A DNA stretch of 64,000 nucleotides from Clostridiaceae bacterium (GTDB taxonomy: Bacteria; Bacillota; Clostridia; Oscillospirales; Acutalibacteraceae), in contig CAJGBV010000004.1 of assembly GCA_904501755.1 (NCBI GenBank), forward strand, positions 34,566-98,565, given 5' to 3'. This document shows positions 45,941 through 54,717 of the stretch, piece by piece. Numbering within the stretch: the first letter of the stretch is position 1; each line of letters opens with the position of its first letter. A program made the position numbers and the translations under genes. The notes under the pieces were generated by a model. It had not been told where the DNA came from and made no database searches. It saw only the letters and a list, made by a program, of their open reading frames with translations.

Positions 45941-48709
45941 TTATTTTTCAGGGAAAGCGTACTCTTTCAGTGCGGTTTCTTTATTATAGAAGGACCAATT
46001 TTCAACCTGCCAGATGTTTTTGTTTACCTTTGCCCATTTAGCTTCGGTATAAGTATTTCCGTTATTAAGCATAACGTCCCAATCGCTTGAAATTATTACA
46101 TACTGGTCGTGAGCTGTTTTTTCATAAGAATTAATTTGCTTTCCGGTAAAGGGGTTTACAGGATTTTCGATAGAGCCGCTTGTTGCTAAAGTAGGCACGT
46201 CAGCATTAGTCATAAACTCATCGGAAATTGTAAATTCCTTACTGCCAAAATCCTTAACCATAAGCAGTGGATGATAATGCTGAAGGTCATAGTCCTCCGT
46301 CTTTAACTCATCATACTGCTCAAGTGGGTCACCGTGGTCAGAAACAAAGATAATCTTTGTATTATCATATACTCCCTGCTCACGCAGATAATCCATCCAT
46401 TTTCCCAACTGTAGCATAATTGCCATATTAACGTGATAATGAGACACCTGATCCAAATCATTAAGCTTCATAGTCTTGCCGTTAAGTGTAACCGAGCCTG
46501 TCATATCCGCATCATATTCGGTATTATCCACATTTTCGGCAGGAACATAATTCGGCTTCTGTAACAACATAGGCTGATGTGTAGCGTTATTAGCCATCAT
46601 CATGAATGTATTAGTTTTACCCTCATTAATATGTGTAATATTAGTAAGATTCTGTATAACATTATAGCTTTCAATAAATGCTATATCCCCACCCTCAGCC
46701 TTAGAGGTAGAACCATCCTCTACGGTCTGCACTGTAAAGATGTACTCTTCATCATAGGTTGCTGCCTGATGATAGGTAGCGTGGTCATACATTAGCGGTT
46801 GCATAAACAAGGGCATACACTTCATCGCCGAGAAGCAGAAGAAGTTACGGTGATTGTTATCCACAATACGTTTCTTGCTTGCCTCCGACATAAAATAGCC
46901 CTCTGTTACAAAAGCCTTAATACCCTCATATTCATCGTATATTGTTGTATCGGAAGACCAGTTATAATTAGCATATACAGGGTCGCTTACTGTAACCTCA
47001 TAACCATTTTGGTCAAACAGCACAGGCAAAACCTTGAGTGCTTCATTATGCTTTTCCACCAAGCTTTCTTTATCCCGCTTATTCATTTCTATAGGCGTAT
47101 ACTCATATCCACCAAAGACACCGGGAGTGCCGAAGTTTGTAAAACCACCGTGAGAAACCACGTTAGTATAATAGGTAAAGCCCTCAAACTGTTCACGAAG
47201 CTCAGGCTTTTCCTCCATAAAGTAAGGCAAGCTCGAACCCAAAGCACGATCCAGCATTAATACAATTACATTTTGGCCGTCTTTACTGAGATTTAAAATA
47301 GGCGCATCCTCTGCCTGCTCAACAGAAACCTTATTAACAGATTCCACTGTAGTATAAACATGCAATCCGCTCATAGTAGCCACCGCTATTGAAGCCACAA
47401 GAAGTATTACAGGGACAGCCTTTGTCCATTTTGCAGCTATAAAATACAGAATTGCTGTCAAGGCAACAACAACCCCGACATTTATAAGAATTTCAGACAT
47501 AGCAAAGGACATTCCGTCATCATATACCAGTGTAGAAGAAATATTACCAAGCTTTGTTCCGAAGAACATATAATTCACAACAGCAACGCCGCAAAGCACT
47601 AAAATAGCACGATCGAAAATAACCTTTACCTTTGGACTTGCCAACCAGTAGAATACTCCGAACCAAACCAAAAAGAAACCTGCAGACATAGCCACGGAGC
47701 TGACAACATACCACAACGGATGATGGAAATAAGATAAGTCAACATATTCCTGTGGAGAAGCGGCGATAAATGTAACAGGAATAAGCAGTCCGACTACCGC
47801 TGTGAGAAAAACACCGCCCATTACAAAAAGCTTTTTGTTTGGTGCAGCAGAGGTAGCTTTAGCCTTAAAATTACATTTAGTTTTTAATATATTCACTACA
47901 ATAGGAAGCAACAAGCAAATACCAAGGAAAATAAGGCATTTACCTCTAAGCGAATCAAAGGAATAAAGAACAAAGGACAGTACAATAGCCGCTACTCCCA
48001 GTAAAGCAGAAATCACACGAATAACTGCAGCAGGATTTTTAATTTTATAAAATATGTTTTTAAGTAAGGAAAAGATATTGTTTAAAGTCCAATAGAATAC
48101 AAGGCCTGACGGTGATGTGTAAAGGAACACAAGAAAGAACGCCGCCATACCATAAAGCTGAATCTTGGTTTTCAAGGGAAAACCTTTAAGATAAATAGCA
48201 GAAGAAATAACATTAATAAGTGTCATCAGCACAGGGAGAACATTCACTGTAAATGAGCCGATAGTGATAAGTGCATCAGGAGAAGCTAAATCACGAATAG
48301 GTCCAAGGGATACTCCGCTGAGCACATCAAGATGTGACAAAAACTGATATGCCGCCATAAAGAACGGTACCTCTAACAGCAAAGACACCGAGCCGTTAAG
48401 TGCATTGGTAGGCTTATAATTATTCTGACGGTAATAGGTTTGCAGAATCATCATACGCTCATCGCCGCTGAAAACCTTTTTGATATGGTTTACACCACGA
48501 GAAAGCTTTTCTTCAATATCACGGGCTTCCTCCTGCATCGCATCAGCTCGTTTATAAAGCGGTAATACCAAAATGTTCATTACCAGACTAAGTACAACAA
48601 TAGATAGTCCCGGATGATTTACAAATTTATAGGCAACCTGAAAAATGATTTCAAACAATAATTTAAGTGGCCCAATAAATAAAGTTTCCAAAATTGAAAT
48701 AATAGACAT
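45941..48709 (-). CDS. YidC/Oxa1-like insertase fused to an LTA-synthase-like sulfatase domain
   Basis: 922 residues. Residues about 1-225 are a YidC/Oxa1 membrane module (LSIVVLSLVMNILVLPLYKRADAMQ, NNYKPTNALNGSVSLLLEVPFFMAAYQFL, SGLVFYWTLNNIFSLLKNIFY). About 230-450 holds more helices. From about 475 an extracellular sulfatase/phosphoglycerol-transferase-like domain follows: VIVLMLDRALGSSLP, GGFTNFGTPGVFGGYEYTP (probable Thr nucleophile in FTNFGTP), NNATHQPM and FVSDHGDPLEQY. It would modify an extracellular glycan, perhaps with glycerol phosphate. It starts directly after the stop of the CDP-glycerol transferase gene (TAA then ATG). Confidence 0.88.
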   Translation of the reverse strand: MSIISILETLFIGPLKLLFEIIFQVAYKFVNHPGLSIVVLSLVMNILVLPLYKRADAMQEEARDIEEKLSRGVNHIKKVFSGDERMMILQTYYRQNNYKPTNALNGSVSLLLEVPFFMAAYQFLSHLDVLSGVSLGPIRDLASPDALITIGSFTVNVLPVLMTLINVISSAIYLKGFPLKTKIQLYGMAAFFLVFLYTSPSGLVFYWTLNNIFSLLKNIFYKIKNPAAVIRVISALLGVAAIVLSFVLYSFDSLRGKCLIFLGICLLLPIVVNILKTKCNFKAKATSAAPNKKLFVMGGVFLTAVVGLLIPVTFIAASPQEYVDLSYFHHPLWYVVSSVAMSAGFFLVWFGVFYWLASPKVKVIFDRAILVLCGVAVVNYMFFGTKLGNISSTLVYDDGMSFAMSEILINVGVVVALTAILYFIAAKWTKAVPVILLVASIAVATMSGLHVYTTVESVNKVSVEQAEDAPILNLSKDGQNVIVLMLDRALGSSLPYFMEEKPELREQFEGFTYYTNVVSHGGFTNFGTPGVFGGYEYTPIEMNKRDKESLVEKHNEALKVLPVLFDQNGYEVTVSDPVYANYNWSSDTTIYDEYEGIKAFVTEGYFMSEASKKRIVDNNHRNFFCFSAMKCMPLFMQPLMYDHATYHQAATYDEEYIFTVQTVEDGSTSKAEGGDIAFIESYNVIQNLTNITHINEGKTNTFMMMANNATHQPMLLQKPNYVPAENVDNTEYDADMTGSVTLNGKTMKLNDLDQVSHYHVNMAIMLQLGKWMDYLREQGVYDNTKIIFVSDHGDPLEQYDELKTEDYDLQHYHPLLMVKDFGSKEFTISDEFMTNADVPTLATSGSIENPVNPFTGKQINSYEKTAHDQYVIISSDWDVMLNNGNTYTEAKWAKVNKNIWQVENWSFYNKETALKEYAFPEK

Positions 48710-49930
48710 TTATTTCCCCTCTAACGCCTCGTATTTTTTAATGAGATATTCGGCAGCACGATCGGCACCCTCACCGCAATATGCCCAAGTTTCTTCTTTG
48801 ACACTGCGACGTCCATCAGCAAAGCTTGAGTCACCGATACAGTTATCAATAAGTTCTTTAAGGTTCTCTATATTTTCATCTGTAAGCTGTGTTCCAAGTC
48901 GCTCGAGAGCTGATACTGTCCACAGCTCACGGTCGAGCCACCACGCATCATACACGCTTACATCAAACTTAGGGTCGGTGTAAATAACAGGCTTGTCATA
49001 TACAAGCGAAAAATCAAAAATAACACCTGAAAAATCCGAAATCAGAATATCCGACTTAAGCAGTACCTCAAAATTATCTGTATCCCGATTCCATTCAAGC
49101 TGCTCTGAGTCAGGATACTTTTTCATCAGCTCGTCAATCATCTCCTTCTCCGAGGTAAAGGACTGAGGATGAGGACGAATGATAATGTGATAACCGGTTT
49201 TAAGCAAAACCTCAATTATCTTTTCTCCGTATACCTTAAGTAAAGCACTGGGACCCCAGGACGGAGCCAACAAAACAGTACGTGGATGCTCTATGACAGA
49301 GCCGTGATTTTCAAATCTCTTAGCCATTTCATCCATATACGGTATGCCGACTTTTATCAGTTCTTTTTCGGGAAGATTTCGCATTTTTTCCAAATCACGA
49401 ATATCCTTTGCCTGATAGTCCCCTGAAAGCATAATTGCATCATAATAATCTATACCGAACATGCGGTAAAGCACAATATCACTGGCGGCGTGAGGAATAT
49501 GAACATAAAAATCAACATTCCTTGAACGTTTCCACTGATAAACCTCAAGCCCTGGAGTAGTTGAAAACACGATATTAGCCTCAATAAAGTTAAGACGTGT
49601 ATACAGCTTGTTTCCTTCCAGATATTCCGCACTGAAATTTTCAAATTCACAGGAAAGCGCAGGGTCATCAGGGGAGCCTGTAATATAAAGAATTTCCTTT
49701 CCGTAAGAAGACAAACGCTTACAAATAGGCTCGAAAATATTCCAATATCGTTTATCGTCCGAAAAAATTACGAACGGTATTTTTTTATCTAATGCCTCAA
49801 CCTTTCCTCCAAGCTTGTAGCGCAACTTAATAAACAGCATACGCAGGGAGTAGATACCGGCGCCGATAATACCGATTAATACGGTAAATAACATACTTCC
49901 GGTTCCGGGATCGATATAGAGTAATTGCAT
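48710..49930 (-). CDS. CDP-glycerol glycerophosphotransferase-like protein
   Basis: 406 residues. An N-terminal DPGTGSM segment and helix (about 7-32) are followed by a GT-B-type domain with VFSTTPGLEVYQW, HIPHAASD, IKVGIPYMDEM, LLAPSWGPSALL, RPHPQ and ISDFSGVIFDFSLV (the DFSG equivalent of TagF DYSS). The substrate may be CDP-glycerol made by TagD. The ATG at 49930 has AAGGAG nine bases upstream; the frame opens earlier without a ribosome site. It is co-transcribed with the YidC-sulfatase fusion, a pairing that suggests one modification pathway. Confidence 0.88.
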   Translation of the reverse strand: MQLLYIDPGTGSMLFTVLIGIIGAGIYSLRMLFIKLRYKLGGKVEALDKKIPFVIFSDDKRYWNIFEPICKRLSSYGKEILYITGSPDDPALSCEFENFSAEYLEGNKLYTRLNFIEANIVFSTTPGLEVYQWKRSRNVDFYVHIPHAASDIVLYRMFGIDYYDAIMLSGDYQAKDIRDLEKMRNLPEKELIKVGIPYMDEMAKRFENHGSVIEHPRTVLLAPSWGPSALLKVYGEKIIEVLLKTGYHIIIRPHPQSFTSEKEMIDELMKKYPDSEQLEWNRDTDNFEVLLKSDILISDFSGVIFDFSLVYDKPVIYTDPKFDVSVYDAWWLDRELWTVSALERLGTQLTDENIENLKELIDNCIGDSSFADGRRSVKEETWAYCGEGADRAAEYLIKKYEALEGK

Positions 49931-49984
49931 ACAAGTTCTCTCCTTCTTCGACATTTTGTTCAAATTTTAGACACATTTATATTA

Positions 49985-50013
49985 ATTTTAACATACTATT
50001 TTTTTAAAGTCAA
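49985..50013 (-). promoter_or_regulatory. SigA promoter for the transferase-sulfatase pair
   Basis: Minus-strand TTGACT (50013-50008), 17-bp spacer, TAAAAT (49990-49985). Confidence 0.75.
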
Positions 50014-50057
50014 CACCTTTACCTTACCTATGTGAGCAGTAAAAATTATACATAAAG

Positions 50058-50096
50058 AAAACAGCTCTCTACGGATAATCCGTAAAGAACTGTTTT
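50058..50096 (-). terminator. Terminator of the prfC-GH-FkbM genes
   Basis: AAAACAG/CTGTTTT enclose a second stem built on ACGGAT/ATCCGT, followed by CTTTATG on the minus strand. It lies 6 bp past the FkbM stop. Confidence 0.8.
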
Positions 50097-50101
50097 GTGT
50101 T

Positions 50102-51127
50102 TTATATAAACAAATAATTTATATCCCAAGCGGGAATTGCCTTATGTTTTCGCATATAAAGCTTATAATCATTCCTGATTTCAAGGATTTTAAGGGGAAT
50201 AGCGTATAAATCCTCGCTTCTATGGTAGGCAGCAATAAGCATTTTAGGCTTTTGAATAATAGTATTTATTCCGCCGTCTATTGCTTTTTCTTCACTTCCC
50301 TCGACATCCATATTAATAAACGTGAAAGGATTCTTTTGAGCAATTTTATCAATACATACACTATCGATTTCAACATTTTTTCCTCCTTGCTTATTTCCTC
50401 TACCCTTGTTTTTGGAAATAAATATACTGCCCTCTTTATTATCAACAGCCGCATTAATAAGGGAAACTCTTTCCATACGGCTTGTATTTTCACTCAGTTT
50501 TCTGAAATTTCTCGAATCAGGCTCAACTGCCGTAATACTGCCGTAGTCCTTATCGTAAAAAGCAAATTCAGCTACTGTATCACCATTAAAGGCACCAAGG
50601 TCAAGAAAATGCTCACCATTGAGCTTTAAAATTTCATAAGCCTCTGCTTTTTCACTCTCGCACATCAACAGGTAATCAAGTTTTCCCGTAAGCTTAAAAT
50701 AAATGGTATTTTTAAATACCATTCTCGACTGTTCGTCAGCAAGAAGTGAATAAATCTTACTGAGTTCTTCTTTATGAGCTCTTGCAAAATCAAGGTCAAA
50801 GATTTCACCCTGACAAACAGGAACATCAGGCAGATACAGTTCATTATTCTCTGCTAATGCCTTAATATACTCAATAACACTATCAAGATGACTGCCAAAG
50901 CAGACAAGTATTATCATATCCCCAAGTTTTTCTTTAAGCTCGTCATAACTTGTCACCGTAAAACCGGCAAATTCCTTGCCTTTTTTAAAGCCATCGGAAG
51001 CGAATACTCCGGATATTTTTATGTTCTTTTCGCAAAGACGGGCATAAATTTTATCGGCACCGTCACCGGTGCCGTATAAAACTATAGGTTTGCTTGTATT
51101 TTGTAAATAACTCCACAAATCTGTCAT
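50102..51127 (-). CDS. FkbM family methyltransferase with N-terminal Rossmann-like domain
   Basis: 341 residues. The first third is a Rossmann-like unit (PIVLYGTGDGADKIYARLCEK) of the kind seen in sugar-nucleotide-associated proteins. The FkbM methyltransferase follows (about 165-330): HFLDLGAFNGDTVAEF (SAM motif I), ITAVEPDSRNFRKL and FINMDVEGSEEKAIDG. Such two-part proteins often methylate surface-glycan sugars. It starts one base after the glycoside hydrolase stop (TGA T ATG). Acceptor unknown. Confidence 0.85.
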   Translation of the reverse strand: MTDLWSYLQNTSKPIVLYGTGDGADKIYARLCEKNIKISGVFASDGFKKGKEFAGFTVTSYDELKEKLGDMIILVCFGSHLDSVIEYIKALAENNELYLPDVPVCQGEIFDLDFARAHKEELSKIYSLLADEQSRMVFKNTIYFKLTGKLDYLLMCESEKAEAYEILKLNGEHFLDLGAFNGDTVAEFAFYDKDYGSITAVEPDSRNFRKLSENTSRMERVSLINAAVDNKEGSIFISKNKGRGNKQGGKNVEIDSVCIDKIAQKNPFTFINMDVEGSEEKAIDGGINTIIQKPKMLIAAYHRSEDLYAIPLKILEIRNDYKLYMRKHKAIPAWDINYLFI

Positions 51128-51128
51128 A

Positions 51129-53027
51129 TCAGTATTTTTCTATTTCAAAAATTACAGCATTATTTTTATCAAGCTTTCCGTCAAGCTCACCATAAATCAC
51201 TTTTTTCACCTGATAAGCAACGGTTGCACCTACTGTATATTCCTGAACACAATCGGCATAATTCATAAGTGAAATTATACTGCGTTTAGCATCAATTCTA
51301 TGTTCCTTAGCACAAACAAAAGGATTCTCGGTATAAAAGTCAGGTTTTACCCCTGCATTCTTTGCAATAAGAGCATAAACCTTGCGGTATGCAGGAGCAT
51401 TCTCTCTGTCAAAAGCTCCCTTAAGCCAAGCAACCTGTGCTTCGGGAGAAAAGAGGCTTATTATGATTTTGCCCTTTCCATAACTGTGGGAAACTATTGC
51501 AGGAGTGCCGTCACTAAAGGTTGCAAGAACCTTACCGTCGATACTGCTTGTATGATAAATATACTTAGGCTCAGCAGGCAGTTCTTCTCCGTCAATATTA
51601 ACTGTAAGCGCCTTTGAGGGAACCTCACGGGAAATTATATTTATACCCGTAAGCTCAGGGAACATTCTTAAAAATCCACCGCCCATCGAAATATAAACCG
51701 TAGCACCGTTTCTTGCCTTTTCTTTAAGCTGTGTAACGGTACTTCTGCGAAGAGCGCCATTACCCTCAATTCTCGGTACTATATAAAGGTCGCTGTCAGG
51801 CAGTTGCTGTATAGCAGAGCAATATTTAACACCAAGGTCATTTTGTTCGGCAAGGCACATAACATTTGCTGCAAGGCTCTGAGGATTGTTAATATTAAGG
51901 GGAATCACACAAACCGCGTGCTGTTCATATTTAGGAAGATCTAACTGAGAAATAATGGTCATTATACGTTTTGCTTCTTTGCTGACGGGCTTTTCTGCTC
52001 TGTCACCGCCAAGAAGTCCGTAATCGGAACCGATATTATTCCAGTCATAAGGAGCAAAATCAATTTTGCCCTGGTCAAAGGCGCACCACCAAAAATATCC
52101 ATGACAGCCGTGAAGGAAGCTGCTGAGCAAATCACTTCTGATAAAATCAGCCTCACTGTCAAGAGAACAGGTCTGATAGCCTATTGCTCCCGTTTCCTCA
52201 ACAAAACACATTTTACCGCCCATATCCTCATACATACTGCACTCTGCAGAGGTATGAACAACAGGACGCATTGTGTTTATCTTATCATTTGGCTGACGGA
52301 AAATAGGATACGGATGAGTGGTTAAAATATCAACGCACTCTGCATGAGGAAGAAGCTGCCAACCCTCAGTTGAAGCGGGGGTAATTGTAGGTGTAGAAAA
52401 TGTGCAAAGTCCGGATATAACGGGATGCTCTTTATCTATGGCACGGATAGCATTACTAACCATCATTGACCAGCTATACTGTGCGGCAACATCCCCCTGA
52501 ATATTACGCATAACAGAACATTCGTTACCAAGGTCCCAGCCACCCAAAGCAGAGTGGTCTTTAAAACGGGTAACGATATATTTAATAAATTTTTGCTCCC
52601 ACATAAGAGCAACCGGGTCACAGAATACATTTTTATCCTCAAAAAGACGGGGAATATAATTCATACTGCTCATAAATCCCGTAAAAATTGCAAGGTCAAC
52701 GCGGAAACCGTATTTTCTGCAGAGATTCATAACAATTTCAAGTCTGTCCATCATTATTTTAGATACACCCGCTACTCCCTCAGGAGAGTTATCCAATGGT
52801 GTTTCATCCTCATAAACCACTTCTACAGGAGTTCCTCCCCAAGTAGTAAGCTGTTTTATAGGCTGAAAATCGTTCCACATAGGAAAGAGGCGAATCCACT
52901 TTACGCCCGCATTATAAAGGGCAACAAAGTCCTTTTCTATTGCCTTTTCATCAAAATCGCGCCACATACGAGTGGCGTTTTCACTTGCCCAATAGTTAAC
53001 GCCGAATGCAAATTTTTTACCAAACAT
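51129..53027 (-). CDS. Glycoside hydrolase with GH5/GH42-like layout
   Basis: 632 residues, no signal peptide. The N-terminal TIM barrel (about 1-360) has FGVNYWASENATRMW, WIRLFPMWNDFQ, the probable acid/base Glu in GGWDLGNECSV and nucleophile Glu in CFVEETGAIG. It is followed by a glutaminase-like domain (about 370-500) and a beta domain near the C-terminus, the arrangement seen in GH42-like enzymes. It therefore probably hydrolyses an imported oligosaccharide. Exact family uncertain. It lies 24 bp after prfC and is probably co-transcribed with the FkbM gene. Confidence 0.82.
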   Translation of the reverse strand: MFGKKFAFGVNYWASENATRMWRDFDEKAIEKDFVALYNAGVKWIRLFPMWNDFQPIKQLTTWGGTPVEVVYEDETPLDNSPEGVAGVSKIMMDRLEIVMNLCRKYGFRVDLAIFTGFMSSMNYIPRLFEDKNVFCDPVALMWEQKFIKYIVTRFKDHSALGGWDLGNECSVMRNIQGDVAAQYSWSMMVSNAIRAIDKEHPVISGLCTFSTPTITPASTEGWQLLPHAECVDILTTHPYPIFRQPNDKINTMRPVVHTSAECSMYEDMGGKMCFVEETGAIGYQTCSLDSEADFIRSDLLSSFLHGCHGYFWWCAFDQGKIDFAPYDWNNIGSDYGLLGGDRAEKPVSKEAKRIMTIISQLDLPKYEQHAVCVIPLNINNPQSLAANVMCLAEQNDLGVKYCSAIQQLPDSDLYIVPRIEGNGALRRSTVTQLKEKARNGATVYISMGGGFLRMFPELTGINIISREVPSKALTVNIDGEELPAEPKYIYHTSSIDGKVLATFSDGTPAIVSHSYGKGKIIISLFSPEAQVAWLKGAFDRENAPAYRKVYALIAKNAGVKPDFYTENPFVCAKEHRIDAKRSIISLMNYADCVQEYTVGATVAYQVKKVIYGELDGKLDKNNAVIFEIEKY

Positions 53028-53051
53028 AATATTTCCTCCTGTTTTTAAAGA

Positions 53052-54644
53052 TTAGTTATTGGAAAACTCCGAAAGAATAAGTCCCTCATTTTTCTGCAAT
53101 GCCCAATTTATATTCCACTCACTTGTAAATATAAGCAAGTATCTGTCCTTAAAATCTTGTACGAGTTTGGTATCAGAGGTGAGATTTAATTTTTTAACAT
53201 CTATATTATCTCCCTCTATCCACCTTATAAGTTCGTAAGGCATTGGTGTTTTTCTTACATCTACATTATATTCGTTTTTAAGCCTATATTCAAGCACTTC
53301 AAACTGCAAAACACCAACAACGCCCACAATAACCCTTTCCATACCGCTTTCAGGCTCGTGGAAAATCTGAATTGCACCCTCCTGGGCTATCTGTGTCATA
53401 CCCTTTACAAACTGTTTACGCTTTAAGGTATCAACCTGTTCATAAACGGCAAAATGCTCAGGGGCAAAGGTAGGAATACCCTCAAAGGTAACCTTATTTT
53501 TTGCTGAACAAACAGTATCACCTATAGAGAACACACCTGGGTCAAACACACCGATAATATCTCCTGCATAGGCTTCGTCTACAATTTCTCTTTCCTGTGC
53601 CATAAGCTGTTGAGGCTGAGGCAGTTTCATAGGTTTGCCCGACTGAATATGAAAATACTCTTTATTTCTTTCAAACTTACCCGAGCATATTCTCATAAAG
53701 GTAAGTCTGTCGCGGTGAGCTTTATTCATATTAGCCTGAATTTTAAACACAAACGCTGAGAAGTTATCATCCTCGGGATTAACAGTTCCCTCAACAGTAT
53801 TTCTTGGAAGAGGCGGAGTTGTCAGTTTTAAAAAGCTCTCAAGGAAAGGCTCAACGCCAAAGTTTGTAAGAGCAGAGCCAAAGAAAACAGGGCTTAATTT
53901 TCCGTATCTAACCTGTTCTAAATCAAAATCATAGCTTGCACCATCAAGAAGTTCTATCTGGTCAACAAGGTCACTTCTAAGATATGGACCAACTATTTCG
54001 TCAAGCTTTTCTGTATCGGTAATATCGCACTCTATAGCCTCTAATTTATTCTGTCCCTTTTTAAACTGTTCAAAGGCAAGAATTCTGCGGTTTTCCCTGT
54101 CAAAAACACCTTTAAAATCCACACCTGAGCCAATAGGCCAGTTCATTGGATAGGTACCTATTCCAAATTCTTTTTCAAGCTGGTCAATAAGCTCAAATGG
54201 GTCACGAGAATCTCTGTCCATCTTATTTATAAAGGTGAAAATCGGGATATTTCTACGAGCTACAACCTTAAACAGCTTTCTTGTCTGAGGCTCAATACCC
54301 TTTGCGGCATCAATAACCATAACAACGCTGTCTGCCGCCATAAGCGTACGGTAGGTATCCTCAGAGAAGTCCTGATGTCCCGGGGTATCAAGAATATTTA
54401 TACAATAACCCTCATACTCAAACTGCAGAACAGAAGATGTAACCGAAATACCTCTTTGTTTTTCAAGCTCCATCCAGTCAGACACAGCGTGTCTTGCGGT
54501 AGCCTTTCCCTTTACGCTTCCTGCAAGCTGTATTGCACCGCCGTAAAGCAATAATTTTTCTGTCAACGTAGTTTTACCTGCGTCAGGGTGAGAAATTATC
54601 GCAAAGGTACGTCTGCGATTTATTTCCTTTTTAATATCTGCCAT
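53052..54644 (-). CDS. prfC: Peptide chain release factor 3
   Basis: 530 residues. RF3 is a GTPase that recycles RF1/RF2 from ribosomes. G1 is SHPDAGKTTLTEKLLL, switch II DTPGHQDFSEDTYRTL, G4 FINKMDRDSRDP. Domains II and III follow, with RDRLTFMRICSGKFERN and the C-terminal QDFKDRYLLIFTSEWNINWA. Length fits the family. It is the first gene before the GH and FkbM genes; no clear own promoter was found, only the pnp terminator upstream. Confidence 0.97.
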   Translation of the reverse strand: MADIKKEINRRRTFAIISHPDAGKTTLTEKLLLYGGAIQLAGSVKGKATARHAVSDWMELEKQRGISVTSSVLQFEYEGYCINILDTPGHQDFSEDTYRTLMAADSVVMVIDAAKGIEPQTRKLFKVVARRNIPIFTFINKMDRDSRDPFELIDQLEKEFGIGTYPMNWPIGSGVDFKGVFDRENRRILAFEQFKKGQNKLEAIECDITDTEKLDEIVGPYLRSDLVDQIELLDGASYDFDLEQVRYGKLSPVFFGSALTNFGVEPFLESFLKLTTPPLPRNTVEGTVNPEDDNFSAFVFKIQANMNKAHRDRLTFMRICSGKFERNKEYFHIQSGKPMKLPQPQQLMAQEREIVDEAYAGDIIGVFDPGVFSIGDTVCSAKNKVTFEGIPTFAPEHFAVYEQVDTLKRKQFVKGMTQIAQEGAIQIFHEPESGMERVIVGVVGVLQFEVLEYRLKNEYNVDVRKTPMPYELIRWIEGDNIDVKKLNLTSDTKLVQDFKDRYLLIFTSEWNINWALQKNEGLILSEFSNN

Positions 54645-54663
54645 TTTAATTACTCCTGAAAAT

Positions 54664-54696
54664 AAAGGGACGGTATTTTTTTATAACCGTCCCTTT
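54664..54696 (-). terminator. Terminator of pnp
   Basis: AAAGGGACGGT and ACCGTCCCTTT form an 11-bp stem with an 11-nt loop, followed by ATTTTC on the minus strand; 22 bp past the pnp stop. Confidence 0.85.
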
Positions 54697-54717
54697 TACT
54701 AATTATATTACAGACGA

